A DNA stretch of 60,000 nucleotides from Owenia fusiformis (taxonomy: Eukaryota; Annelida; Polychaeta; Sabellida; Oweniidae): assembly GCA_903813345.2 (NCBI GenBank), contig CAIIXF020000012.1, forward strand, positions 11,268,932 through 11,328,931, written 5' to 3'. The notes under the pieces were generated by a model, which worked only from the letters and a program-made list of their open reading frames with translations, was not told where the DNA came from and made no database searches. The position numbers and the translations under genes were made by a program. Of this stretch, positions 40,901 to 55,900 are shown piece after piece. Position 1 is the stretch's first letter. Each line of letters opens with the position of its first letter.

Positions 40901-43900
40901 TTGATGCAACAGACCTTGTATGCATACAATGCCTCTACCTTTATAAATAGACGAGACATATTTGATCAAAATATAGGACCTTCTTTCCATTATTGACTAA
41001 CTATCTAATTCTTTAGTTTGTCATGCTATCTTGCACTTCAGCGCACTTATCACCAAAGTATTGGACTAATCGAGTTATGAAATATCTCTATGATTCACAA
41101 CTAAATTATTCAATACAGATGCAGGCAAAAAGTGAGACTCTTCCGCCATTAATCATTCTAAATTCAAACTTGGCACCAAATATAACAAACTACTTGGTCT
41201 TCTAATGTGAACACAGTTACCATAGTGACACAGTGAGGGAAATGAAGTATGTCAGGTCTTACTATCAGGATGTCACGATTGTCAGGTTTTACTTACATTT
41301 TTCCAGTGTCAGCTTTCCTGCACCCGTAAACCTCTCCAAAACCTCCACGCCCAATAATCCTATGCACACTGAAGTCATTCATTGTTAACTGAAAGATAAA
41401 ATATAACAATTCCTTTTATGGACATGTAATCGTATGCACACTGAAGTCATTCATTGTTAACTGAAAGATAAAATATAACAATTCCTTTTATGGACATTTA
41501 ATCCTATGCACACTGAAATCATTCATTGATAACTGAAAGGTAAAATATAACAATTCCTTTTATGGATATGTAATCCTATACACACTATATTTGGGATAGT
41601 TGGGGTTCATTTTCCCTATGACTGGTGCATTAGACTTTTTTTCATGCATGTTCTTTTTACAATTTTTGGTCCTTTCCCTTAAACATGTTCTTCAGGTTGG
41701 ATTATTAAATCACAAAAATATTTTTCCTTCTTTTCACAATCTTTATTTTACTAAACAGGACGTTTCGGGTCATGTCTGGATCCTTTTTCAACTGTATAAA
41801 AAGAGTTTTGTAGTGCTTCAGTTCAGTTTCTATACAGTTGAAAAAGGATCCAGACATGATCAGAAACGTCCTGTTTAGTAAAATAAAGGTTGTGAAAAGA
41901 AAAAATATTTTTGTGAGTACAGTTAGATTACTCATATTGGTCACTTACTAGTATGTTGAGTTCCAAGTTTTTCCATTGGCAAAATCTGGTATATTTCTCA
42001 CTGTAAAAAAATAATAGACTAATTAATTACAAATTAAATATAATTATATTTGATCTGATTTGATTTGATATGTATATAGTTTCAGTTAAATTCTAAAATT
42101 TTCAGTAAAGGTATAAAATGTAAAAGTATGTACAAAAGAGTATGTAAATGTATGTTCTCCACAGGTTTTTTTCTCAAGTGGATGCAAAATTCTCACTTTC
42201 AAAATTCAGAACAATATTGGTCAAAATATGCCAATTTTTCATGATTTTTCTCATTTTCAAGTGGGTGCAAATGGATTTTAAGGTGGGTGCAAGCCAATTT
42301 TAAAATCTCAGGAGGGTGCTGAGCCTACTTGCCTTAATGCTTGGGAGATCACTGTGAATTTTCAGATTTTGAAGAAAGTGCAACACCGAGTTCGAATCGT
42401 AATATAGACCTCAGATCAGGTATTATATCAAGTATTCCCTTCGGTCGTTCAGGTTACAGAAAACGGTATTTATTCATGGATATAATACCTCCTCTTCAGT
42501 CTACATTTCTCATACAGATACTTGATAGTGATGGCTCTTCATAGATTGATAACATCAAGGTGCCCCACACTTCCTGATTGAATTATGAGCTAATGAAGGA
42601 ACAACTGTTTTAGGAAATCAACTAAATGTGAAAGTCATTTCTTTGATGCCGATAAAATCAGAACTGATTCAGGCCATAGAAAAAATATTGCCACCTTTCA
42701 GATCAGCGTATTGGTACCTGTTATATAGATTTTAATTGTTCCGTTATGAAACATTTTGACAAAAAGCTGAACTCAGAATTATGTACCTCACCAGGAAATA
42801 TTTAGGGTGCAGGGGCAACATCTTTCAATCTTGGTAAATCACATTTGTGTTCTATTTTGTACATTTTACATGCTAGAATTATGTATTCAGTAAGTTTAGA
42901 CTGTGGAAACAATCAATATTTGCCAGTAGATTGTGGTAGGAGCTTAATAGACTGTGGTGCAGCACCACAGTCTAAAATCCCAGCAAGAGACATTGGTGTA
43001 CCTTTGCAACACTTCAAATCCTTTCATAATGAAGCTTTTATTGTCAAAATGCCTCGTAACGAAGCAATCAAACCTGCTCTAACCACTGAAAGGAAGGAGT
43101 ATAGCATCATATTCCTATAGACAAGCATTTAGAAAAAAATAATTATAATTCCAAGAAAAAATCCGTAAAGAAATACCAACAATGCATTAAAAGCAATTTC
43201 TTTGATTAGCTTTGTGGAACTGAGCAAACATGTTGATCATCAAGGAGAGAGGAACGTTATTTATCATTATAACTAGAGATGTCATCGAGCAATGACATCT
43301 CAGTATCGTAGGCAATGACTTTGTCATCTGTAGTTTAATAGACAGTATTCTGTCATCTGTAATTTAAGGGACAATGACCTGTCATCTGTAGTACAGGACA
43401 CATTGACCTGTCATCTGTAGTATAAGAGACAATGACTTGTCATCTGTAGTATAAAGAAATGACCTGTCATCTGTAGTACAGGACACAATGACCTGTCATC
43501 TATAGTATACTGATTCAATGACCTGTCATCTTTAGTACAGGATACAATGACCTGTCATCTGTAGTATACTGATACATGATCTGTCATCTGTAGTGCAGGT
43601 CAAAATGACCAGTCATCTGTAGTACAGGACACAATGACCTGTCATCTGTAGTATACTGATTCAATGACCTGTCATATGTAGTACAGGATACAATGACCTG
43701 TCATCTGTAGTATACTGATACATGACCTGTCATCTGTAGTACAGGTCATGATGACCTGTCATCTGTGGTATACTGATAGTACTGATACATGATCTCTCAT
43801 CTGTAGTACAGGACACAAATGACCTGTCATCTGTAGTATACTGATACATGACCTGTGATCTGTAGTACAGGACACAATGACCTGTCATCTTTAGTACAGG

Positions 43901-46900
43901 ACACAATGACCTGTCATCTGTAGTATACTGATACATGACCTGTCATCTCTGAGTTAAAATAATTTGACTTACCTTTCTATAAATTTGTCGAATATATGAC
44001 CTTTTAGCGAGTTACAGATCTCCTCAATATAAGGCTGGAAGTAGAAAATAAGAATGACAAATAATAACAACTTGTCAAATCTTAAAAAGCCAATTGTTAA
44101 ATATTTTTTGCAGTTTGTTCATTTTAGGTTATATAATTGGTATTCTTACATACAGCATCCCAACCCAAATGTCTGTTTTTTAAATGGTTTTTAAAGAGCA
44201 GTCAATAGTTTTGACAGTTGACCACTTACTTTTTCAATATTGTTTTTTTTTAAATGGCTGTAAATGTACATGGATTTCATACTGGAAATACATTGAAACT
44301 TGTCTAATTGGGACACTACTGGAACTAGCCAAAAAATGTTTGAACTAGCAAAACTGTTCACATATCAAGTTTTTTTAACATGTGAGTCAATGGGAGATAA
44401 CATAATTGGGAGAGAGGAGAGTGTTCGCATTGAGAGGAGTTTGGATTTCCAGGTTTCATCCAATTTCATAATGTTCTCATTGAAAAGGTGTGAAACAATG
44501 AAACAATTTCATAATGTTCTCATTGAAAAGGTGTGAAACAATGAAAACACAGCATCCACTTCACAAGAAACACTGGAAACTGGAATTAAACCAACAGGAG
44601 CTCTTCTTAGGTAGAATATAACCTTCAAGGCAACAGTACAAGTGATACATGCTGGTTATTAGACCAAGCAGAAACGTCACGCAAGACAACGGGATCATGA
44701 TTAACAGCTTTATTAATAAAACTGAAAGTCACACTGACTGAAATATCCATTGTCCTGTCAATTTTGTTATTTTAACTGTGAAAACAACGAATCCGAGCAT
44801 CTTGATTTAGAATTTCCTGTTTTAAACATAGACCTGCAATATTACGTCGATGTTATTTACAAGATAGCAACATGACAAAATGTCACAATTTGTCACCACA
44901 AATAGAATATTAACATTTTTACAGACGCAGGTGTTACCATACCAGTCAAAATCAAGCCACAGAGTGATAAATATCGCACTTCAAAGATCAAAATGGCTGT
45001 ATTTAATTTACTCAGCATGCCTACAATCTAATCAGATCTTGACAATAGTCTGCTTTTGCATCTGTAAAAATTTCAAATTGAACAGATAATCAATTTTTCA
45101 GGAACTTATGCAATAACATATTCAAAGTATCTTTCATTAGCCTAGATCTAAATAATGTGTTTTACAGAGAGTGATGTATTTGATGATCTAAAATTCTAAA
45201 CTTCTGTTTCTAAAATGGCAGGAAATTCAAGTATTTGAAAATGAAAAACTTTTGATAGTTTTCAAAAGTCACACTTTTCAAAAAATTGTCTCAAATGGTT
45301 TTTCAAGTCACGAAAATCAACATTTCAATGATTAACTATATTTTCAAACTGTACACAGGGCCTTTAAGATCCAAATGAAAACTCTTTGCCATCACATATT
45401 CAAGGTAAACAAGGTAAAAATATTAATCTCTGAAAAAATATAGCGATGACAGTCTCAAGAAATCTTACTTTAATTTCCTTTCTTCAAGATTGCAAAAATG
45501 TCATTGAAATAATGCAGATTGCAAAAATCTGGAAAAACATTAAACCCTTAGAGAATCAATCATTGTGTGACAAGGCGTTCAAATGATCAAAGTATGCCAT
45601 TAATTAGATAATATCATCCCAGGAATTGAGATGACGGAGTATCTAACATTAAAAGGGGTGACAAGAAATGATGATGGCGCCTCTAGGAATGATAACCCAC
45701 GCTAAAATGCCATTTTGGCCTTTTTGCTAGATTAATTTGATTTTGATCATTATTGGAGGCTCGTCAAGCTATGGGGGTTTGTTGATTCTTTCAAAATCAT
45801 GCAGTTTTTCAACATTCTGATTTTGCGCCAAAGTTGCCAAATGTGAACCCCCTGGAATTGTTTGTAAAGTACCCCCCCCCCCCTTGGCAGCAAAAGCTGG
45901 CTATGGGCCTGGCTTTTGTGTGTGTTCCTGCATGTTAAGGAGGGGAGAGATTATACTGAAAGGAACAAAAAACACTGGAACTGTTTGACTATTTAGCATC
46001 AGTATTTTATACAGTGCCTGGGAGTTATGAATATTTATGATGAGGGGGATGATTTCTGAACTTGTTTACAAATAATTATTCATTCTCTGATGCCTACCTA
46101 AATCAGTCAGATTATTTTAAACTGTCTACCTTAAGTAATAAGAAATAAAATCAATATATTCATAAGAAAAATAGTGTTACATCAAATAAGATTCTTAATC
46201 CCTTTGAAATCTGAGAAATTAATAGAGAACTTCAACAGAGAATTATTTGACTCCAGAGAATTTCACAACTTGAGTGCATATAAGGTGATATACCATATAA
46301 GGAATTGATCAATAACCTTATTGGCTCTGTTGAAGTAAAGCACCTATACCAGGCAGTAGACCTGGTATGAGATACCAGCATGAGAATTACAAGAATAAAT
46401 CACCCATTGGATACTGCTTATGAAACTCCTTGTTCGGTAATATAATGATACAGACCCAATTCTTCATAATGGGCAAAATCTCTCTAAGTCACATTACTGA
46501 CATTAATTAGAATTGCTCCTATAACAGATCATTACTTTAACTGCTGGATCCCCATTGGCTATCCATACTTAACTCAGAGTAAGGGAGAATTCCAGGTCTA
46601 CCAAAGGGTAATTATTCAAGGTTATAGTACTGTACCTAAACCACAAAAATTATGAAGGCAAAAAGCCTGACTGCAGTTATCTCAAAGAAGCATATGGCGA
46701 ACCCTACAAAGAAATCTTAGAAACATCCACATGGGAATACAACAAGTTTAGAAAATCTGTCATGCGTGGATAACACTTTAAGCCCAACAATAAGGCCCTT
46801 AATTACCCCTTTGTAGAGAATACTCCAATGGATATAAGTAATGAGGAAATTCATTAATTTTAATGTCAAATAGAACCTGTTGTTCAGGATAGGATGATCC

Positions 46901-49900
46901 TTTGTAAGAATGATTGATTTCATCTTACACTCTTACATGAACGATAAACATAGAACTTGCTGAGCCAATCAAAGCTGGTCAATAAATCACTTTGTCTTCT
47001 ATACGATTTTCTATAAAGATTAAGTAAGTATAAAATATGGGCTCTTTAGCTCTCTCTGATTGGCTGGATATGATATTGTAAAATGGTCAATCTTAGTAAG
47101 AGGGCAATGTTCTATTTTGTTAACCCAGGGTATAAACATGATTGTAGTGAGCTTTGGCATTCTGCTTGAAGGAAATTGAGATTCTTGCAACCTCAGTATT
47201 GAGAGCTATAAGAATTGCCAATGAAGACATTACTCTAGCTACAAAAACCTTTGTAACACTCCCCCCCCCCCTCCTTATACACTCCCCCACAAGGTGATAA
47301 ATGCAGTGATCTCCCCAGCATTAAAGCAAGAGCAAGTGGGTGCAGCACCCACCTGCAATTTTGAAAGTAGGCTTGCACCCACCTGAAAATCTTTTTGCAC
47401 CCACTTGAAAATGAGAACAATCATGAAAAATTGGCATATTTTGACCAATTTTGGTCTGAATTGTGAAAATGAGAATTTTGCACCTGAGAAAAATCCTGGG
47501 GAGATCACTGAAATGGGAGAGTTAAAGACTTGAAAGAAGAATATGAGACACATGGCTTACTGAGTCCTGCCTTTAAAGGAGGATAAGATGATGCTGCTTT
47601 GTTGGGAGGATCTGGGCACTGATAATGAACATTATTATATCACTATCTAGCTAGCGACAGTATGATTGGTCAAAACCGGGTCACATGTCGTGGGATATCT
47701 GGCGATATTCAATGGCAATGCTAATCAGATAAGACAACCGTGAGATATCTAGCGATATCCCACGCTCCCGGGAATTTTCAAAGAATTGTTTTCGTTCATT
47801 GTAAATAATTTAGTTCAGTTTAAGTCAAAATGGCAGACGAACCGAGTAGATTCGTAAAAATATCTGAAGACTTAATGACTTAATAATATTAGGGATGTTT
47901 AGCTAGACAGTGATATAGACACTAGACAGTGATATAGCACTTTCACAAGGTGATATTCCACTTGCCCTTCGGGCTTCGTGGAATATCACTTGTGAAAGAT
48001 GTACAGGTATTCACCTCAATAGAGTGAAATATTTGTTCAATATCTCCAGCCATTACTGTATAAGTGGTATTTAATCCGAGTGGTTAATTTTCCGAATGGT
48101 CAAATTTCATCATTTTCCTAATTTTAATTTTCCTAATGATAAGAAACCTCCCATTAGATAACATTATAAAGACAATATTTCTGACATTTAATTTTCCGAA
48201 CCTGGCAAAAATTAGGAAATAGGCAAATTAAATGATTAGGCAAAATTACCACTTATACAGTATCACCATATCATCACCATATGTATGTTATATGTAGCAG
48301 GCACTCGTTTAATTCACTCATCACGCCATTGTCCCCAGCCAATTTATTTCAAAAATTCTTGTTCAACAGATTCTAGCAATGACAAAAAAATATGAATATG
48401 AAATATGAAGCAATATGAGGTGAATTCAACAACCAGAGTTCTTACTGATAAGCTAGGCAATCACCATATGTATGTTATATTCTCATTTAATTCACTCGTC
48501 ACGATGCTGTCTTGAATTCCTTTTTTTAGTTTTCCCTCTAAAAATAGATCCTGATCCTAAGTCCAAGGCCTGGATTGAACATGTATGGCAAATATAACCA
48601 TGACATTTCCTGGTAAACATATAAATCTAACAAATGACAGGAAAGTAGAGGTTAACACCTTACTAAATATAATTCACCCCATAGATTCAGGCCTTATAAT
48701 TATAGCTCACCTGACAGGCATGACAATAAGAGAAAACACATTATGTATAAAAAACATCAACAAGGCATATGCCTCAGTGAGAAAAAACACAGGAAATCCT
48801 AAGAAGTCAAACACCTTTTTAGTCAAACACCTTGATAAAGCCTCAGTCACATTTGCTCTACGGTGGCTGTATGGCAGTTGTAGCTTCATAAAATATATAT
48901 AGAAAATCTACATCCTACTGCTTTGCCGTATACTTAATGCTGCATATTTCTCTCAATTTTGGGAAGCTACGACTGCCGTACAGTTGCCATAGATCAAAAG
49001 TGATTAAGGCATAGGTCATTTAACAAAATTAATAAGTTATACATATCACATTTCAGCCATTTCAGTCTAGTCACCACAATGTCATGTAGCACACCTCATA
49101 AAATCAACCACCATCATTTGACAACAATATAGTCAAAAGCCAAGAAGTCTGAAAGTCAGGATGCCTCTCAGTCACAGGCAACAAATCATCTTTCAACACC
49201 TTTATCTACTTCGAAATGACTGGAAAATGGGTCCATGGGAAAATATATTTCACTTTACACAGATAAAAGTCTGTAAGACTATTCTAGCTGTTTTAATATT
49301 TCAACAATCTGACACCGGGAAATTCTGACGCATAATGCAGCGGCAGTCTCTATTGAGACCACTTGACCAATATTGAGGATGTAAGGTATATTTAGATAAA
49401 TAGATCTGATGTGTCTAATGCCTATTAAGCATTAATGGAGTCTTCCCTACTTGACAATGTGATATGATCTCCCTATTATAGAAGCATCTAGGTGCTTCCA
49501 TCTTGCTTCATCAAGCTTCGGACCTGTCCTTCTGAAAGAACGTAGTGAATGAGCATGGGAACTGACAATGGATGCTACGCCCAATCGGGAAATTGAAAAC
49601 AATGTTTAAGACCCTATTTACAAACTAACACCCTGTCTAAATGCACCTATCATTTAATTCACTTCGCACCATGTTCCATGTCTAAATGTACCTATCATTA
49701 AATTCACCTGGTACCACATTTTAAATCACATTTTAGAATCTATTTCATATGAAATCTGAATATCATAAAGGTTTGTTGCGGCTGTTGGTAAGAACATGTG
49801 ATGCCACAAATATTAGACACATCAATGAAAATATTGCCTCGTGCATGCTGCTTCGCTTCTTAAAAGAGAGCTTCTTCTTCACTCTTTTAGTTTTCAATAA

Positions 49901-52900
49901 ATCTCTGAACTCACTGATGCAATAAGAGTATGTCATAAAAATACACACAAATTTCTATATATGGTCATTTCCTCTGACGTCATCGCATACAGCACATACC
50001 ATGTAGTAGCACATCATTTTAGACCCATGCTGTCACGGGCACTTGTTGTGAGGAGGGCAGGGCTGCTAACTGTAATATAGTCTATATCAGGCAGAGGGTA
50101 GTTTCCTAGACTTTTTGTACATGGCAGATGATGAAAAAGATGCCTCTTAAACCACCCCCCCCCCCATCTTGGAACATATGTCTTAAGTTGAGACTTGACT
50201 CTGTAAAAAATCATTTAAGACATTTCTTCATCAGAATACATGAAATGAACATTTTACACCTTGCTAAAAACAACTGCGAATTCTAGTTTTATCTCATTTC
50301 ACAAAACAGGTCACATTGACTTCCCTTGCCTGGAGCAAGTGGTTGCACCGCTGTGCTTATTTCGCTATTCTCACATTGTAATAAGCCGATTTGACATAAG
50401 TAGATTATGTAATCAGAATAGTCTCTCTTATATGATGCCCTAGAATCACAAGTTCTCTTTCTAGGACTACTTGTATAAGTCCTATGATTTGATAACAGTG
50501 TTCTCCACAGATTTTTGCAAAATTCTCATTTTCACAATTTAGACAAAAGTTGCTCAAAATATGCCAATTTTTCATGATTTTCTCATTTTCAAGTAGGTGC
50601 AAATGAATTTTCGATTTTCAGTTGGGTGCAAGCCTGTTTTCAAAATCTCAGGTGGATGCTGATTCAGGGTAGGTAATCCTTATATTAAGGTAGTTACACA
50701 TTTTCAGAAAAAATGTTATAAAATTTGTGAGATTCATTTCAACATATTTTAATACATTTATTTTGAACTTCCTTGGATGCAGTCTCTATGTAAATAAATA
50801 TATATAAAATTTGGAAAAATTACTTATTTTAGTAATTATCATGAAAATTCAGAAAAAATATGTTCATAAACTTAGACTTTTAAGGTAGAACACTTAATAA
50901 AATATTTTGATTTTTAACTACATGTATGTTAAATTCTATGACATAATATACTGCAATGCCCACATTTAATTTTGAAAGATGATTGTCCATTTCGTAAAAT
51001 ATTGCTTATGTTATCATGAAAGTACGATATCATGCAGATTTACCTTTAAAGGAACATTCCTTGCCAGACTATCTCTCTCCTGATATGGTAGCTACAATCA
51101 TATATATACTTTACATATTTAGCAAAAAACGGGAAATTTTTTTCATATGGTCAATATTGATCATTTAAAAATGTAGTACTCATTCCCAGTAAGCTGCCAT
51201 CTTTTCAGATTTCTTTCAGGAAGTGATGTCATCGACTCTCACCTGTAATAACCTTGTCTATTACAGTATAGGAAAGAAGTACAAAATCACTTCTAAACAA
51301 GAAGCCCTTATCTTCTGTGTAAAAATATTTTCAGGATTTGTCAACTTAGAACTAAAGAAGAGATCATCAAAAGGATTTTAATCATAGACCAAACTGAAAA
51401 AAATATTCAGCTGGTTTAGTAATTCTAATAGCTCCTTACCTAATGTTATATGCAAAGTTGAGAGTCGATGACATCACTTCCTGAGTGAAATTGAAAAAGA
51501 TGGCAGCCTACTGGAATTGAGCACTACATTTTTAAGTGATCAATATTGACCATTTCAAAACATTTTTCTGTTTTTTGATAAACTTGTAAAGTATGTATAT
51601 GGTTATTGCTACCATTTTAGGAGAGAGATGGTCTGGCAAGGAATACCCCTTTAAGGCAAATGGTGTGTTTGTAAACACTGTACTTTTAAAGTACAGGGAG
51701 CCAGATCTAACCACAGTCTCAACAGACAGTACGATATTTAGCCTAGTTTTGGAACACATTCTTATTCTTAGTCAATTGATTTGATTCGATATAGTTCTCA
51801 CTGTCAGATGTTTTCTGAATGAATGCATGTCAGTTTTGTTAGCAACTGCTCTAGCTCTACAGGGATTTTTTGTGCTTGGAGAATTTTGTTATTTTTAGCG
51901 TGACATTTCAGAATTTTGTTATCTTTATAGTGCATCATTTCAGAATTTTGTAGTTTTTGAGGAATACTTCAGATTTTTGTAATTTTTGTGCAATATTTTA
52001 AGATTTTTTGTATTTCTTTGTAACATTTTGTGTAGCACATCAAATTAATGAAGCATTCTGGTATTCAGAAATTCATAGAAGTGCTGCGCCTCGGAGATTT
52101 CAGAGTAGGGGGAGCACTCAGGTAAGTTAACGATAAATAACAAGATAAGTGGGCGATAACAATAGCTTGCCATGTGAGCTAAAATCATATGTAAAAATAT
52201 ATTATAAACGTGCCAACTAGACTTTATTTCTGCATAAAGATAACACAGAAAATGTTATGTTACAAGAAACTGTATGTAAACCAACTAAAGTGTTTTGTAA
52301 AAGCTGGAAGGCCAAACATTTTTGAGGAGAGAACATTGAGTTAAACACCATGTGTTATACCTCAAAAGCCACAGACTTATATATAAGAGGAGGCAATCCA
52401 TAGATTCAATAAGGATTTTTTCTGAATGCATATGTATAGAGGGTGTCCGTAAAATCCCTTATGGTTCCAATATACAGTCAATGTAATTATGGGGCATCAA
52501 AATTGTCCCCCTCCGCCATGTTGCTAACTTGCAGTACCTCTAAAGCTGACTAATGGTCCCTATATTTCATTTCAATTGTTGGTGTAAAACTACCTTTTCA
52601 TGTCAAATTATATGTCAAACATATAAGTCAAACACCTCAATTAGTCAAACACCCCTATTATCAACGACATGCTAATGGTCACTATTTCATTTCAATTGTT
52701 GGTGTAAAGCTACCTATTCATGTCAAATTATATGTCAAACATATAAGTCAAACAACTCAATTAGTCAAACACCTCAATATGTCAAACACCCGTATTATCA
52801 AAGACATCTGTAACAGATATGTTAGTCAAAACACCTGTGTTAATAAAAAGAGAAGTTTGACCCAGTAAAAAAATAATTCCTGGATTGAAGCACTAAATAA

Positions 52901-55900
52901 ATACCATATGCCACATTGATAGATAGATTAGAGCAACTACTGCAGGGAGATCAACTACTTATCCTTATCAAATGCTGTAATTTCTTCAACCTGAGATCTA
53001 AATGACAATATTGAGATAAATGGCGCCCATAAACCTTAATAAACCATGAAGATGTCACACTTTCTAAATCGATTTTTCCTAAATTATCAACAGTTCACTC
53101 AAGCTGACCAGGTCTTCAACATCTTTTTATTGATTATTCAATCTACTGGTTTTTGCAATGCTTTTAATTCAATTACATATTCAACAACATTGTTTTCGCC
53201 TGCATGATCATTAAGTTTTGCGTCAAGACTGTAAATCTCCTTATCGACTTCACCAACACAACATTTGTAGTCGGGGGGAGGGGGGGGGTCTCACAAGGGG
53301 GCTTTTAGCTATCATCACTTCTCATGAAATCAAGCAAGATACAACGAAACACAAAGTGTCAAATATTGCACTTTGAAGAGTGAAATCATCTTTGTTTTTG
53401 GCTGCATGATCATGACCTCCCTTCTCCTTATCTACTTCACCAACACAATACTAGTTAGGGGGGGTCACAATGGCCTGTAGCTAGACTAGAATGATCATTA
53501 CTCCTCGTGAAACCTAGCAAGACACACAGCGAAAGATATTCAGTGATCTCCCCAGCATTAAAGCAAGTGGACGAAGCACCCACTTGAGATTTTGGAAATA
53601 GGCTTGTTACCCACCTGAAAATCCATTTGCACCCGCTTGAAAATGAAAAAAATTATGAAAATGGGCATATTTTGACAAATTTTGGTCTAAATTGTGAAAA
53701 TGAGAATTTTGCACCCACTTGAGAAAATATCTTGTGGAGATCACTGATATTACACATTGAAGAGAAAAATGGCCACTATATAATTTACCCAACCTGCTTA
53801 AAACTAATTGCTAAGGTCTTGGCACATGAAGAAATCAAGAAATTTCCTAGAATTTTGATGACAAAATTATGTGGCATCCCCTGCCCAGACATATTCCCAG
53901 CAGTGGAAGTTGATGACAATATAGTATTTTTTCAAAGTGTGATAATTACTTGTAACACGCAAATAAATATTTTTCATGATCAAAACAAATGTAGTTTCAT
54001 AACATTACCAACCAAGATCTGGAAACTTCTAAGGGAAAACAACTGCAACATTGTGAATCAAATTAAGATATCACAAGCTGTTGATTTATATATTTTCAAA
54101 ATTGTTCTTATTTGTTCCAAATAAAACACTATGTATGACTGCATTTGGATCGACATATCTCTATTTTGTTTGGATTTCTATTTTTGTGCTTAAGATTCCG
54201 GCTCATTTTCACGATTAGCTTCAACAGATTCTTGTCAATAAAACACATAACATAACTCTCAATAATGCCAATCTTGACTTTTGCAAGGATATGTTTAAAA
54301 TGTGAAAGACATGCAGATGTCAAGCTGGTCTCCTTTATGATAATATCCCTTGAAGAGTCAACATAATTCTACTCCTTCCCAAGGGTCTCATTAACATGAT
54401 GAGAATAAGCCATCAATGTTCTATTTTATATCTTAACATCCTGTCAGCTATTGAAAAATTCATGTCTATGGTACTGCTGTTGAATAATGAGATCTAAGTC
54501 TTGATATGAGGCTTTGTGACCCTCCCCACTGGTAAATCCAGAAGCTAACAAGTGGGTATGTTTTGGCGCCTAAATCCCAAAATTTGGCCCAAATTTTGAA
54601 AATTGAAGGCCCATTTTTGATAAATTGGCCCATCCAAGGGGGGGATGGATCTGCCAGTGCTCCCCCTCCCTTCCTGACTTCTCCAAGAGATGAGGCAAAA
54701 TAGATGAGGAAAGAGCTCAAGAGAAACCATGCAAATATATTTTAACAAGACCTGTCTTATCCGAACACTACTGGGAAGTGATTATTGATTTTTGTGAAAA
54801 TAAAATAAACTATAAATAAAATAAAAATAATGATAAAAATAAAAACCCTCCTGGGACAAATCAAGAGTGTTCAGATTAGCAGGTGTTCACATTGCAAGGC
54901 TTCTTAATATGTTCAACAATGGGAGATTGGGACACAATTGGAACTAAGAAAAAGTGTTCACATTAAGTGATGTTCAGATTCAATACATTTTCCAATATAC
55001 AGACTCTACAATATAAGAGGGGTGATCCAAAAGTCTTGAAACCAACAGGGCATCCAAGACTTTTGGAATGCCCCTTGTTCATGTTTTTCAATCAAAAAGC
55101 AATCTCAATTAGAAAATGAAACGCCTAGTAATCCATTAAGTTCTATTGAGAGGGTAGAATATAGCACTTTTGGTTTAATAACATTCCACAGTATATTGTA
55201 TATAATTTGCCACTGAAACACACCTCTTTAACAAGGCACTATCGTGCAAAATATTACCACCTGCCATTTGTTACAGACTTCCAACACCAACCACCAGCTG
55301 CAGAATATAAACTGCTGACTACAGAATGCCAACTGCCGAATGCCATCCACAAGATAGTGGTGACATAAAAATCGAATACACACACACACTCATTTTCTCT
55401 TGATAATAGCTGACACACGCATGCCCACAAGAGGCATTCACCTTCAGAACATCGACAAAAACATACTGACATGTAATACAATTATTCACGCAATTTATAT
55501 CATTTCAGCGGATGCAATTGGCACTTTGTACCATTAGTACAATGTATTGATCTCAAGAATAAGATTCCACAAGGACAACTGAAATACCCATGGTTGCCAC
55601 ACCATCGATGTTCATAATATTTTGAGGGTGTTAAAGCCATTTTTGGTTTTGAGATAAAAATTGTTTTAAGCAAACACTAAAAACACAAAAAACACTAAAA
55701 ATTGTATATTTTCAAGGTATATTTCATTGCGATGTCCATGTTCAGGTTACAAGTCACAGCATCTTGGTGGTTGACAGCAATCCATAACAAGGCCGTACTC
55801 CAGGAAAACTTTATTTTAAATCTTAACCAGAATGCTTCAAATCCTCAATCAACTACTGAAAATCTGAATCCTTCAAATGGTTCGCTTTTAAAACATATAG

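Noticed and set aside
47275-47553. Minus-strand frame similar to the one at 36596-36853
   Set aside because: The similarity comes from both lying over family B MITEs.
53732-54124. 130-codon plus-strand open frame
   Set aside because: It begins inside the right end of a family B MITE and has no recognisable domain. A decayed coding fragment cannot be excluded.
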